Of a DNA stretch of 64,000 nt, positions 48,582-57,580 are shown piece by piece. Position 1 is the first letter of the stretch, and the number at the start of each line of letters is the position of its first letter. The notes beneath the pieces are model-generated. The model had not been told where the DNA came from. It searched no databases and saw only the letters and a program-made list of their open reading frames with translations. The DNA comes from Streptomyces griseoviridis (lineage in GTDB: Bacteria; Actinomycetota; Actinomycetes; Streptomycetales; Streptomycetaceae). The stretch spans positions 4,089,501 through 4,153,500 of the forward strand of contig NZ_CP029078.1 in NCBI RefSeq assembly GCF_005222485.1, given 5' to 3'. Position numbers and translations under genes: made by a program.

Positions 48582-49988
48582 GTGGCAGCCGCAAGGACGC
48601 CCCAGGGTGCCGCCCGAGTCGGTGAAACCCGGGGCAGGGGTCGTGGTGGCGGTTCGGGCCGGTTCGGCGGGTCCGTCCGCGCGATCGGCCGTGCGCTGCG
48701 CTTCCCGGTGACCGGTGCGGGGCGCGGGATCAGGAAGGTCACGCACGCCCACGGCGCCGGGGAGTCGGGGCTCGGCAAGCTGATCGAGCTGCACGCGGTG
48801 AACGGCGCGGGCGACGTCATGATCACCGTCGCGCTCGCCTCCACCGTCTTCTTCTCGGTCCCCACCGACGAGGCGCGCGGGCGTGTCGCGCTCTACCTGG
48901 CGATCACGATGGCGCCCTTCACGGTGCTGGCGCCGGTGATCGGGCCGCTCCTCGACCGGCTCCCGCACGGCCGCAGGGCCGCCATGGCGGGCGCGATGCT
49001 GGCCCGCGCGCTCCTCGCCCTGATCATCTCCGGTGCCGCCGCCACCGGCAGCCTGGAGCTGTATCCCGCCGCCCTCGGGGTGCTCGTCGCCTCCAAGGCC
49101 TACGGCGTCGTGCGCAGCGCCGTGGTGCCCCGGCTGCTGCCGCCCCGGTTCTCGCTGGTCAAGGCCAACTCCCGGGTCACTCTCGGCGGGCTCCTCGCCA
49201 CCGGTGTGGCCGCTCCCGTCGGGGCCGGGCTCCAGGCGCTGGGGCCGCGCTATCCGCTCTACGGCGCCTTCGTGATCTTCATGGCCGGCACCTTCCTGTC
49301 GTTCACGCTGCCCCGGAAGGTCGACTCGGCCAAGGGCGAGTCGTTCGCGCTGCTGGCCGGCGAAGGGCGCCAGGAGCCGGCCGCCAGACGGCCGGGGCTG
49401 CGGACCGTCGGGGCCGCCGTCACGCACGCCCTGGGCGCCAACGCCTCGCTGCGCTGGCTCTCCGGTTTCCTCACCTTCTTCCTGGCCTTCCTGCTGCGCG
49501 ACCATCCCCTCACCGGGTCGAGCGCCGCCGTCTCGCTGGGCATAGTGGCCGTCTCGGCGGGGGCGGGCAACGCGATCGGCACGGCGGTGGGTGCCTGGCT
49601 GCGGGCCCGCGCCCCGGAGGTGATCATCGTGTTCGTGGTGGCGTTCGTGCTCGGCGCCGCGATCACCGCGGCCGTCTTCTTCGGCGCCTTCCTGGTCGCC
49701 TGCCTGGCCGCCGTCGCCGGTTTCTCCCAGGCCCTCGCCAAGCTCTCCCTGGACGCGCTGATCCAGCGGGACGTGCCGGAAGCGGTGCGGACGTCGGCGT
49801 TCGCCCGCTCAGAAACGCTTCTGCAGGTGTCCTGGGTGCTCGGCGGCGCCATCGGCATCGTCATGCCCCTGAACGGCACCCTGGGGCTCTGCACGGCCGC
49901 CGCGGTCATCGCCGCCGGGTGGCTGCTGACCGCCCGCGGGCTGCTCCGCTCGGCCAGGACGGGCGGCGGCGGACCCCGCGTGGTGTGA
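48582..49988 (+). CDS. MFS-type membrane protein
   Basis: A 468-residue membrane protein with about 11-12 hydrophobic helices. The first repeat contains ELHAVNGAGDVMITVALASTVFF, the loop LDRLPHGRRAAMAGAMLARA resembles the MFS loop-2 motif, and SLDALIQRDVPEAVRTSAFARSETLLQVSWVLGG is typical of a conserved actinobacterial MFS group. The N-terminal 60 residues are Gly/Arg-rich and cytoplasmic. Start: GTG 48582. Substrate unknown. Confidence 0.85.
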   Translation: MAAARTPQGAARVGETRGRGRGGGSGRFGGSVRAIGRALRFPVTGAGRGIRKVTHAHGAGESGLGKLIELHAVNGAGDVMITVALASTVFFSVPTDEARGRVALYLAITMAPFTVLAPVIGPLLDRLPHGRRAAMAGAMLARALLALIISGAAATGSLELYPAALGVLVASKAYGVVRSAVVPRLLPPRFSLVKANSRVTLGGLLATGVAAPVGAGLQALGPRYPLYGAFVIFMAGTFLSFTLPRKVDSAKGESFALLAGEGRQEPAARRPGLRTVGAAVTHALGANASLRWLSGFLTFFLAFLLRDHPLTGSSAAVSLGIVAVSAGAGNAIGTAVGAWLRARAPEVIIVFVVAFVLGAAITAAVFFGAFLVACLAAVAGFSQALAKLSLDALIQRDVPEAVRTSAFARSETLLQVSWVLGGAIGIVMPLNGTLGLCTAAAVIAAGWLLTARGLLRSARTGGGGPRVV

Positions 49989-50052
49989 CGCGCGGGCACC
50001 ACGCCGCACCCCACGTGGGGGCCGGGGCGGGCCCGCCCGATAGCCTTCGGCC

Positions 50053-50541
50053 ATGACCTCGATGCAATCCGCTGTGCGACGCCGCCGCGCCGTCGCCGCC
50101 GTCGGCGCTGTTGGTGCCGGGCTGCTCGTCCTGTCGGCCTGCGACAAGCCCACCCCGGTGGCGACGATCACCGTCGGCAGCTCCTCGGTCAACGAGGGCG
50201 CCACCTGCGGGGGCGAGAGCGCGTCCCTCAGCTCCGCCGAGCTGGCGAAGTGCCTGAAGGACACCGACATCGCGTCCATCAAGGTCGACCCCGACGAGAC
50301 CGTGCGCTTCGGTGTCGACCCGGCCATCGCCGACAAGCGCTGGACGATCCTGATGAACGGCCAGCCGCTCACCGAGGACAGCGACAAGACGTACCGGACC
50401 ATCCCCGGCAGCGTCTTCTTCAACGCCCAGTACGGCGCCCAGGGCGACTCCACCCTGGTCACCATCAAGGCCGCCGACGGCAAGTCCAGCAGCCAGAAGG
50501 TCACCGGGCTGTGGTCGTTCCGGCTGAAGAAGGACGACTGA
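50053..50541 (+). CDS. DUF2771 lipoprotein
   Basis: The 162-residue product has a lipoprotein signal ending in LSAC (Cys30), so it should be attached to the outer face of the membrane. The rest is a DUF2771 domain with a conserved disulfide-capable pair (ATCGG; KCLKD) and a C-terminal TGLWSFRLKKDD. It sits 8 bases upstream of mqnB and is probably co-transcribed with it. The meaning of this linkage to menaquinone synthesis is unknown. Confidence 0.88.
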   Translation: MTSMQSAVRRRRAVAAVGAVGAGLLVLSACDKPTPVATITVGSSSVNEGATCGGESASLSSAELAKCLKDTDIASIKVDPDETVRFGVDPAIADKRWTILMNGQPLTEDSDKTYRTIPGSVFFNAQYGAQGDSTLVTIKAADGKSSSQKVTGLWSFRLKKDD

Positions 50542-50549
50542 TCCCGCGG

Positions 50550-51254
50550 GTGCTGGTGGCCACCGCCGTTCCTGCCGAACAGGACGCGGTGGCACGGTCG
50601 TTCACCGCTGACGAGCCGCGTGGGACGCGGCTCGCCGGGGGCGTCGCGCTCCGCAGGTCCGCGGGGTTCGACCTGCTCGTCGTCGGGGTGGGACCGGGCA
50701 GCGCGGGGGCCCGTACCGGGGCCGCGCTCACCGCGGCCGCGCTCGCCGGCGAACCGTACGGGCTCGTCGTCTCCGCCGGGATCGGCGGCGGCTTCCCGCC
50801 GCACGCGCCGGTCGGCTCGCTCGTCGTCGCCGACGCGATCACCGCGGCCGACCTGGGCGCCGAGACCGCCGACGGCTTCGTGCCGGTCACGGAGCTCGGC
50901 TTCGGGACCGTCACCCACCGTCCGCCGGAAACACTCGTACGGGAGCTCACAGCCGTCTCAGGAGCCCTCTCGGGGACCGTCCTGACCGTCTCCACCGTCA
51001 CCGGCACCGCCGAACGCGCCGCCCTGCTGCGCGCCCGCCACCCGCACGCCCTCGCCGAGGCGATGGAGGGGTTCGGGGTCGCCGAGGCCGCCGCCGCGGC
51101 CGGTCTGCCGGTCCTGGAGATCCGCGCGGTCTCCAATCCGGTGGGCCCGCGGGACCGCGCCGCCTGGCGCATCGCCGACGCCCTCGCCGCACTGACCGAG
51201 GGTTTCGGGAAGTTCGCACCCGTCCTCGGGAGTTGGAATCCGTATGACCTCTGA
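50550..51254 (+). CDS. mqnB: Futalosine hydrolase
   Basis: MqnB removes the base from futalosine to give dehypoxanthine futalosine in the alternative menaquinone pathway. The 234-residue product has a nucleoside-phosphorylase/MTAN fold: LVVGVGPGSAGARTGAAL, LVVSAGIGGGFPPHAPVGSLVVAD, and ALAEAMEGFGVAEAAAAAGLPVLEIRAVSNPVG with the catalytic Glu and Asn. The frame enters from the upstream gene, so the GTG 8 bases after the DUF2771 stop is the start. The stop overlaps the mqnD start. Confidence 0.93.
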   Translation: MLVATAVPAEQDAVARSFTADEPRGTRLAGGVALRRSAGFDLLVVGVGPGSAGARTGAALTAAALAGEPYGLVVSAGIGGGFPPHAPVGSLVVADAITAADLGAETADGFVPVTELGFGTVTHRPPETLVRELTAVSGALSGTVLTVSTVTGTAERAALLRARHPHALAEAMEGFGVAEAAAAAGLPVLEIRAVSNPVGPRDRAAWRIADALAALTEGFGKFAPVLGSWNPYDL

Positions 51255-52098
51255 CCGCACGCCGTTGCAGATCGCCTTCTCGCCCTGCCCCAACGACACC
51301 TTCGTCTTCGACGCGCTCGCCCACGGCCGGATTCCCGGCGCCCCCGCGCTCGACGTCACGTTCGCCGACATCGACATCACCAACGGCCGCGCCGAACGCG
51401 GCGAGTTGGACGTCCTGAAGGTGTCCTACGCGGTCCTGCCCTATGTGCTCGACGAGTACGCGCTGCTGCCCTGCGGCGGCGCCCTGGGTCGCGGCTGCGG
51501 GCCGCTGGTGCTCACCCGGGAGGCGGGCGCCGACCTCACCGGACGCACGGTCGCCGTGCCCAGCGAGAAGTCGACCGCCTATCTGCTGTTCAGGCTGTGG
51601 GCCGCCGACACCGTCCCCGGCGGGGTCGGCGAGATCGTCGTCATGCCGTTCCACGAGATCATGCCCGCCGTGCGGGACGGCAAGGTCGACGCCGGTCTCG
51701 TCATCCACGAGGCCCGCTTCACGTACCAGAACTACGGGCTGCACAAGCTCGCCGACATGGGCGAGCACTGGGAGTCCACCACCGGGCTGCCGATCCCGCT
51801 CGGCGCGATCATCGCCAGGCGCTCTCTGGGCGCCGAGACCCTCACCGGCCTCGCCGACGCCATCCGCGCCTCGGTGCGCGCCGCCTGGGACGACCCGGAG
51901 GCGTCCCGCGGATACGTGATGGAACACGCCCAGGAAATGGACCCGGCGGTCGCCGACCAGCACATCGGGCTGTACGTCAACGAGTTCACGGCGGATCTCG
52001 GCGAGGACGGCTACGCGGCCGTGCGCGGACTGCTCACCCGCGCCGCGGCCGAGGGACTGGTACCGCCCCTCGGCCCGAACGCCCTGGATTTCCCGTGA
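51244..52098 (+). CDS. mqnD: 1,4-Dihydroxy-6-naphthoate synthase
   Basis: MqnD converts cyclic dehypoxanthine futalosine to 1,4-dihydroxy-6-naphthoate. The 284-residue product has the family start LQIAFSPCPNDTFVFDALAHGRI, the VLKVSYAVLPYVLDEYALLPCGGALGRGCGPLV core, and the VIHEARFTYQNYGL segment with the catalytic His. It overlaps mqnB by 11 bases, so both menaquinone steps are coupled. The remaining mqn genes are not in the window. Confidence 0.95.
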   Translation: MTSDRTPLQIAFSPCPNDTFVFDALAHGRIPGAPALDVTFADIDITNGRAERGELDVLKVSYAVLPYVLDEYALLPCGGALGRGCGPLVLTREAGADLTGRTVAVPSEKSTAYLLFRLWAADTVPGGVGEIVVMPFHEIMPAVRDGKVDAGLVIHEARFTYQNYGLHKLADMGEHWESTTGLPIPLGAIIARRSLGAETLTGLADAIRASVRAAWDDPEASRGYVMEHAQEMDPAVADQHIGLYVNEFTADLGEDGYAAVRGLLTRAAAEGLVPPLGPNALDFP

Positions 52099-52159
52099 CG
52101 GAACCCCGCGGGAAGGAAAAGGGAGACGCCGGCTCGCCGCACGATCCGAACGGCAGGCC

Positions 52160-52543
52160 CTAAACGTCGAGCTGATCGGCGACCGCGCGCAGCAGACCCG
52201 CGATCTTCTTGCCCGCCGCCTTGTCGGGATAGCGGCCGCGCTCCAGCATCGGCGTGATGTTCTCCAGGAGCGTCGTCAGATCCTGCACGATGGAGGCCAG
52301 TTCGTCGGGCTTGCGGCGCTGGGCCGCCGCGACCGATGGCGTCGGATCGAGAATGACGACCGAAAGGGCCTGGTCACCGCGTTGACCGGCGACGACGCCG
52401 AACTCGACGCGCTGGCCCGGCTTGAGCGCGTCGACGCCGTCGGGGAGGACCGAGGAATGGACGAAGACGTCACCGCCGTCGTCGCGGGAGAGAAAGCCGA
52501 AGCCCTTCTCGCTGTTGAACCACTTGACCTTGCCGGTAGGCAC
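52160..52543 (-). CDS. Cold-shock-domain protein with C-terminal extension
   Basis: The 127-residue product has an N-terminal cold-shock domain of about 65 residues with both RNA-binding motifs (KGFGFLS and DVFVHSS), preceded by [10 protein letters not shown]. An additional 60-residue tail follows ([46 protein letters not shown]), a helical piece absent from short CspA proteins. It binds single-stranded RNA or DNA. The GTG start follows GAGGAC. It is convergent with mqnD. Confidence 0.93.
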   Translation of the reverse strand: MPTGKVKWFNSEKGFGFLSRDDGGDVFVHSSVLPDGVDALKPGQRVEFGVVAGQRGDQALSVVILDPTPSVAAAQRRKPDELASIVQDLTTLLENITPMLERGRYPDKAAGKKIAGLLRAVADQLDV

Positions 52544-52708
52544 GTCTGTCCTCGTCCTCGTACTTGTCGGAAAACTGCTTCGGGAAACGGCTCTTGAGAG
52601 CACTCGGGCGGGTCGACCACGACCCGCCGGTACCCAGGCTAATGGTCTCGGGGCCGGTGACAAGACGTCACCCGGTTGTTCCTTCGCGCTGGGAACTACC
52701 CTGGTCCC

Positions 52709-52957
52709 GTGCCTGACAAAACCCAAACGAATTCCGCCGCGCCCGGCGACCGACTGATCCGCGCCGGTGCCGTCCTCTTCTTCGTCGGCGCGGTGGCGAC
52801 CCTGGTCACCGTGGCTCCGCTGTTCCTCCACGCGACGCCCTTTCCGACCTACATGTTCGGACTGAGCATGCTGATGGGCGTCGGATTCCTCGTCGCCTGC
52901 GGCGGTGTGCTCCGCTCGATCTCGGCGGGCCGCCGTCAGGCCCGCGCGGGCAGGTAG
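52709..52957 (+). CDS. Small two-helix membrane protein
   Basis: The 82-residue product has two membrane helices ([46 protein letters not shown]) and a basic C-terminal tail [14 protein letters not shown]. The GTG start is 7 bases after a TACCCT -10-like box with TTGTTC 15 bases before it, so the message is probably leaderless. Its end overlaps the convergent HAD gene by 22 bases. No domain recognised; similar small proteins sit beside HAD genes in other Streptomyces, by recollection. Confidence 0.75.
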   Translation: MPDKTQTNSAAPGDRLIRAGAVLFFVGAVATLVTVAPLFLHATPFPTYMFGLSMLMGVGFLVACGGVLRSISAGRRQARAGR

Positions 52958-53625
52958 TCCTCGGTCAGCCAGCGCGGGAACAGGGTGAGGTCGGCGAGGA
53001 CCACGTCCGCGCCCGCCGCCCGCAGCCCGTCGGCGTCGATCGGCCCGGTCGCCACCGCCACCGAGAGGGCGCCCGCCGTGCGGGCCCCGCGGACGTCCCC
53101 GACATGGTCGCCGACGTACACGGCCGCGCCGTGCTCCCGCAGCGCCAGCGCCTTCCGCTCGGCCCACAGGTCGCCGACGACCTCGTCGGGGTCGAGCCCG
53201 AGGTGCGCCAGGTGCAGCTTCGCGTTCGGCTCGAACTTGGCGGTCACGACGAGCGTCCGCCCGCCGGCCGCCCGCACCGCGTCGATCGCCTCCCGGGCGC
53301 CCGGCAGCGCGGGCGAGGCGGCGATGGCGATCTCCGGGTACATCGAGCGGTACAGGTCCGCCATCTCCGGTATCCGCTCCGCCGGGAACCAGTTGATCAG
53401 CTCGTCCGCGAGCGGCGGGCCGAGGCGGGTGACGGCGAGATCGGCGTCGATGTACGTCCCGGTCCGCTCCGCAAGCGCCTGGTAGCAGGCGCGGATGCCG
53501 GGCCGGGAATCGATCAACGTCATGTCGAGGTCGAACCCGACCGTGGGCGCCGAGGAGCCGTGCGGGGCGGAGGGACCGGGCGAGGCGGGCGAGGCGGGGG
53601 TGGTCATATCGGCCATTGTGCTCAT
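52936..53625 (-). CDS. HAD-superfamily phosphatase (PGP/Gph-like)
   Basis: A 229-residue HAD hydrolase. Motif I is [15 protein letters not shown] with the nucleophile Asp near residue 29, motif II is TLVVTAKF, motif III is the Lys in [12 protein letters not shown], and motif IV is [12 protein letters not shown]. The cap resembles phosphoglycolate phosphatases. Motif I reads DLDMT rather than the common DLDGT. The ATG at 53625 overlaps the upstream gene stop as ATGA; ATGs at 53616 and 53607 are also in frame. Confidence 0.88.
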   Translation of the reverse strand: MSTMADMTTPASPASPGPSAPHGSSAPTVGFDLDMTLIDSRPGIRACYQALAERTGTYIDADLAVTRLGPPLADELINWFPAERIPEMADLYRSMYPEIAIAASPALPGAREAIDAVRAAGGRTLVVTAKFEPNAKLHLAHLGLDPDEVVGDLWAERKALALREHGAAVYVGDHVGDVRGARTAGALSVAVATGPIDADGLRAAGADVVLADLTLFPRWLTEDYLPARA

Positions 53626-54614
53626 ACCTTGCGCTGCGAGCGCCAGAGCACGTAGAGCGCCGACAGGACCGCCGCGCCCCGCACCACCCAGGGCCAGGTC
53701 TGCGCGAGGGCGTCGTTCATATGGCCCTGCGCGATGGGGCTCCCCCAGCGGCCGACGCTGCGGCCCCAGAGCCAGACGGCGCCCGCGGTGACGGCCAGGC
53801 CGGGCATCCCCATCACGGCCCACTTCGACTCGTTCTGCGTCAGCCGCCTGGACAGGTAGGCGATCAGCCAGCCCCCCAGCAGCGCCGCCCAGTTGCCGAG
53901 GACCGCGCCGACGACGAGGAGCCCCGCGGCGACCAGCAGGAGCGGGTTGCTCCAGTTCCCGGCCGGCAGCGGCACCCCGAACCGGCGGCGGACCGCGGCG
54001 GTCTCCGGCTCCGCCTCGACGACGGCGGGCCCGGCGTCCGCGTCCTTCGCGGCCTGCGCCTCACGGGCCGTGCGCTCCTCGCCGGTCTCCTTGCGCAGCG
54101 ACGGCCTGAGCAGCTCCGGGATCTCGATGCCGCCGACGAACCCCTCGACCTGGTCCCCCAGCGGCGTCCTGTCCACCCGCCACCAGTCGGCGGGGTAGGC
54201 GTCCGCCGCGGGGAGACCCGCGGCGGCGGGCGGCAGCGGGGGCTCGGGCGGCCGCGGGGCCGGCTCCTTCTCGGTGCGGGGGCGCGGGACGACCCGGCGC
54301 AGGCCCTTGGCGCGCACGGGCCTCGGCCCCTCGCCGTCCCGCTGCACGGGCACCTCGGTGGACGGCGGCCGCGGTCCCGCCGGGGCGCTGCCGTCGGCGG
54401 CCTCGACCACCTCGTCCGGGGTGCCGATCCGGTCGAGGATGCGGCGGACGGCGGCGGGCGAGTCGACGGTCGTCTTGGCGCGCCGCCTGTCGATCTCGTT
54501 GCGCAGCTCCGACACCAGCCGCATCCGCGCGCCCGACGGCAGCTGCCGCTGGTGCGCGACGTCGCCGACGCGGCTCAGATACTCGTAGACGACCTGGTCG
54601 CTCTCGATCCCCAC
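53622..54614 (-). CDS. Membrane protein of unknown function
   Basis: The 330-residue product's N-terminal 75 residues form a soluble helical region ([39 protein letters not shown]) with the look of an HAAS-type signalling domain. A Pro/Arg-rich linker (80-150) follows, then three to four membrane helices from about 223 ([33 protein letters not shown]). The GTG start has GGAGGGG upstream. It is translationally coupled to the HAD phosphatase. Function unknown. Confidence 0.8.
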   Translation of the reverse strand: MGIESDQVVYEYLSRVGDVAHQRQLPSGARMRLVSELRNEIDRRRAKTTVDSPAAVRRILDRIGTPDEVVEAADGSAPAGPRPPSTEVPVQRDGEGPRPVRAKGLRRVVPRPRTEKEPAPRPPEPPLPPAAAGLPAADAYPADWWRVDRTPLGDQVEGFVGGIEIPELLRPSLRKETGEERTAREAQAAKDADAGPAVVEAEPETAAVRRRFGVPLPAGNWSNPLLLVAAGLLVVGAVLGNWAALLGGWLIAYLSRRLTQNESKWAVMGMPGLAVTAGAVWLWGRSVGRWGSPIAQGHMNDALAQTWPWVVRGAAVLSALYVLWRSQRKV

Positions 54615-54791
54615 GAAGTCCCCTCCGGGGCGGGTGCGTTGGATACCCCGACGCCACGACGGTAGCGCAGGTCACGGGCGACGGGGAGGCCGGTCCGGGA
54701 GGCGGGCGGCGGGCGGACCGCCGCCGGGAGGCGGTCCCGGGGCGGTCCCGGGGCCGTCCCGAGGTCGTGCCGGGGCAGGGGGACGGCCGCC

Positions 54792-54812
54792 GTGACGCCC
54801 CGCGGGCGTCAC
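54792..54812. promoter_or_regulatory. Perfect 9-bp inverted repeat before the XPB-partner gene
   Basis: GTGACGCCC-CGC-GGGCGTCAC at 54792-54812 lies 23 bases before the start codon. It can be an operator or an mRNA stem near the ribosome site. Seen directly; the role is open. Confidence 0.45.
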
Positions 54813-54835
54813 AGGCACCCGCTAACGTAGGTCGG

Positions 54836-57523
54836 ATGAGCAACCCGTCCACGTCGCCCCGGTCCCTCGCGGAAGCGCTCCGCTCGCGGGACGACGCGGC
54901 CCTGGCCGTGCTGCTGCGCAGCCGGCCCGATCTCATCACGCCCGTCCCCTCCGACCTGACGCAGCTCGCGACCCGGGCCGGCACCCGGGCCTCCGTGGTG
55001 CGGGCGCTCGAACGCCTCGACCGGTTCGCGCTCCAGACCGCCGAGGCGCTGGCGGTGGCCGCCGACCCGGCCCCCTACGACGAACTCCTCGCGCTGATGA
55101 CCGGCGACGACGGTGACGACACGGTCGCCGCCGCGCTTCCCCGCGCCGTCGCCACCCTGCGGGAACAGGCCCTGGTGTGGGGCGGCGACGACCGGCTCCG
55201 GCTGGTGCGCACCGCCCGCGAACTGCTCGCGCCGACCCCCCAGCACCCGTCCCCCACCGGGCTCGGACCCGGGGTGCGGGAGGCGACGGCGGGGATGTCG
55301 CCGGGGCGCGTCCAGGAGATCGTGACCGCCGCCGGGCTGCCGTCGACGCACGACGCGGTCTCCGCCGTCGCCGCGCTGACCGGCCTCTTCACCGACCGGC
55401 GCCGGATGGCGGAGCTGCTCGCCGGGCTTCCCGAGGAGTCGCTCGACGTGCTGGAGCGGCTGGTGTGGGGGCCGCCGTACGGGCAGGTCAGCGCGGAGCC
55501 CGCGGCCCGGCTGCGGCGGCTCCTGGACCGGGGGCTGCTGCTGCCGACGGCGCCGGGGACCGTCGTCCTGCCCCGGGAGGCCGCCCTGCATCTGCGCGGC
55601 GGGCGCGCGCACCGGACCGTCGAGCCGCTGCCGCCCGCGCTCGACGCGGCCGGCACGCACCGGCCGCGGGTGGTGGACGCGACGGCGGCGGGCCAGGCCC
55701 ACATGGCGCTGGCGACCGTCGAGGAACTGCTCAAGGAGTGGGACGAGGGCGGGCCCGCGGTGCTGCGCGCCGGCGGGCTCAGCATGCGCGACCTCAAGCG
55801 GACGGCGGTCGCCCTCGACGTGCCCGAGCCGGTCGGCGCGTTCTGGGTGGAGCTGGCGTACGCGGCCGGCCTGCTGGCCTCCGACGGCGAGGCCGACGAG
55901 CGGTACGCGGCGACCCCGGAGGCGGACGCCTGGCTGGAACGGCCGGCCGCCGAGCGGTGGGCGCGGCTCGCCGAGACATGGCTGACGGCGACCAGGACGC
56001 CGGGGCTCGTCGGCGGGCGGGACGCCAAGGACCGTTCGCTGTCCGCGCTCGGCCCGGGGCTCGACCGGTCCGCCGCGCCCGAGGTGCGGCACCGGGTGCT
56101 GACCCTGCTGGCCGCGCTGCCCGAGGGCACCGCCCCGACGCCCGACTCGGTCCTCGCCCGGCTGCGCTGGGAACGGCCCCTGCGCGGACCCCAGCCGCAG
56201 CAGAGCCCGCAGCCCGGCGCCCCGCAGGACGACGACCTGCGGGCCAGGCTGGCCCGCTGGACCCTCACCGAGGCTGAGCTGCTGGGCGTCACCGGCCGCG
56301 GCGCCCTCTCCACCCAGGGCCGGGCCCTGCTGGGGCTCACGGACCCGGCGGGCCCGCACGGGACGCACCCGGCTGGGCTCCCGGGAACGGCTACCGGTAC
56401 GGCGCCGGAAGCCGGGGCGGGCGCGGCGGGGCTCGATCTGGGGCCGGGGGACAAGCTTCCCGCCCGTCATGTGGCCGGCGGCGCCGTCGCGGGCCCCCTG
56501 ACGGGCGCCACCGGGCCGCTCCCGCCCGCCGCGCAGGCCGTCGCCACGGCCGCCGCCGGGCGGCTGCTCGCGCCGCTGCTGCCCGAGCCGCTCGACCACG
56601 TGCTGCTCCAGGCCGACCTGACGGCGGTGGCTCCAGGCCCGCTCGAACGGCCGCTGGCGGCGATGCTCGGCGTGCTCGCCGACGTGGAGTCGAAGGGCGG
56701 GGCGACGGTGTACCGGTTCACGCCCGGCTCCGTGCGGCGGGCGCTCGACGCCGGGCAGACCGCCACCGACCTGCACGCCTTCCTCGCCGCGCACGCGCGC
56801 ACGCCGGTGCCGCAGCCGCTGACGTATCTGATCGACGACGTGGCCCGCAGGCACGGGCGGCTGCGGGTGGGCGCGGCCTCGGCCTATCTGCGGTGCGACG
56901 ACGACGCGCTGCTCACCGAGATCCTCGCCGACAAGCGGGCCCAGCCGCTGCGGCTGCGCCGTCTCGCGCCGACGGTCCTGGCGACCCAGGCCGATCCGGC
57001 GGCGCTGCTCGACGGGCTGCGCGCGATGGGGTTCGCGCCCGCCGCCGAGTCGGCGGAGGGCGATGTGGTGATCACCAGGCCGGACGCCCACCGCACGCCG
57101 CCGCGCACCGCTCCGGCGCCGGTACCCGACGGCCCGCCGACGCCGGACGGCACGCTGCTGACGGCGGCGATCCGGGCGATCCGCGCGGGCGACCTGGCCG
57201 CCACGACGCCCCGCAAGCCGTCGCCTGCCGGCGTCGAGGACGGCCCGGGGCCCGGTGAACTCCCGCGCACCAGCGCGGCGGAGACCCTCGCCACCGTGCA
57301 GGCGGCCGTCCTCACCGGCGAGGCGGTGTGGATCGGCTTCGTCAACGCCGAGGGCGGCGCGAGCCAGCGGGTGATCGCCCCGATCCGGGTGGAGGGCGGC
57401 TTCGTGACGGCGTACGACCACACGGCGGACGAGGTGCGGACGTTCCCGCTGCACCGGGTGACCGGGGTGGCCGAACTGGCCGAGGGCGACGGCGGCGAGG
57501 GCGACGACGGCAACGGCTCCTAG
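54836..57523 (+). CDS. Helicase-associated (XPB/Ssl2-like C-terminal) domain protein
   Basis: The 895-residue actinobacterial protein is usually found near the XPB helicase gene. It has long winged-helix-like repeats (SVVRALERLDRFALQTAEALAVA; TLREQALVWGGDDRLRLVRTAREL), a helicase-C-associated module (PLLPEPLDHVLLQADLTAVAPGPLERPLAAML, TVYRFTPGSVRRALDAG) and a C-terminal WYL-like part (AVWIGFVNAEGGASQRVIAPIRVEGGFVTAYDHTADEVRTFPLHRV). It lacks Walker A/B motifs. It probably binds DNA or partners XPB. The ATG at 54836 follows a perfect inverted repeat. Confidence 0.85.
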   Translation: MSNPSTSPRSLAEALRSRDDAALAVLLRSRPDLITPVPSDLTQLATRAGTRASVVRALERLDRFALQTAEALAVAADPAPYDELLALMTGDDGDDTVAAALPRAVATLREQALVWGGDDRLRLVRTARELLAPTPQHPSPTGLGPGVREATAGMSPGRVQEIVTAAGLPSTHDAVSAVAALTGLFTDRRRMAELLAGLPEESLDVLERLVWGPPYGQVSAEPAARLRRLLDRGLLLPTAPGTVVLPREAALHLRGGRAHRTVEPLPPALDAAGTHRPRVVDATAAGQAHMALATVEELLKEWDEGGPAVLRAGGLSMRDLKRTAVALDVPEPVGAFWVELAYAAGLLASDGEADERYAATPEADAWLERPAAERWARLAETWLTATRTPGLVGGRDAKDRSLSALGPGLDRSAAPEVRHRVLTLLAALPEGTAPTPDSVLARLRWERPLRGPQPQQSPQPGAPQDDDLRARLARWTLTEAELLGVTGRGALSTQGRALLGLTDPAGPHGTHPAGLPGTATGTAPEAGAGAAGLDLGPGDKLPARHVAGGAVAGPLTGATGPLPPAAQAVATAAAGRLLAPLLPEPLDHVLLQADLTAVAPGPLERPLAAMLGVLADVESKGGATVYRFTPGSVRRALDAGQTATDLHAFLAAHARTPVPQPLTYLIDDVARRHGRLRVGAASAYLRCDDDALLTEILADKRAQPLRLRRLAPTVLATQADPAALLDGLRAMGFAPAAESAEGDVVITRPDAHRTPPRTAPAPVPDGPPTPDGTLLTAAIRAIRAGDLAATTPRKPSPAGVEDGPGPGELPRTSAAETLATVQAAVLTGEAVWIGFVNAEGGASQRVIAPIRVEGGFVTAYDHTADEVRTFPLHRVTGVAELAEGDGGEGDDGNGS

Positions 57524-57580
57524 GCGGGCCGCTGCGGGCGGCTCGCTGGGCTCGCCTCGGAACGGCGCGCCTCGGGTCGT

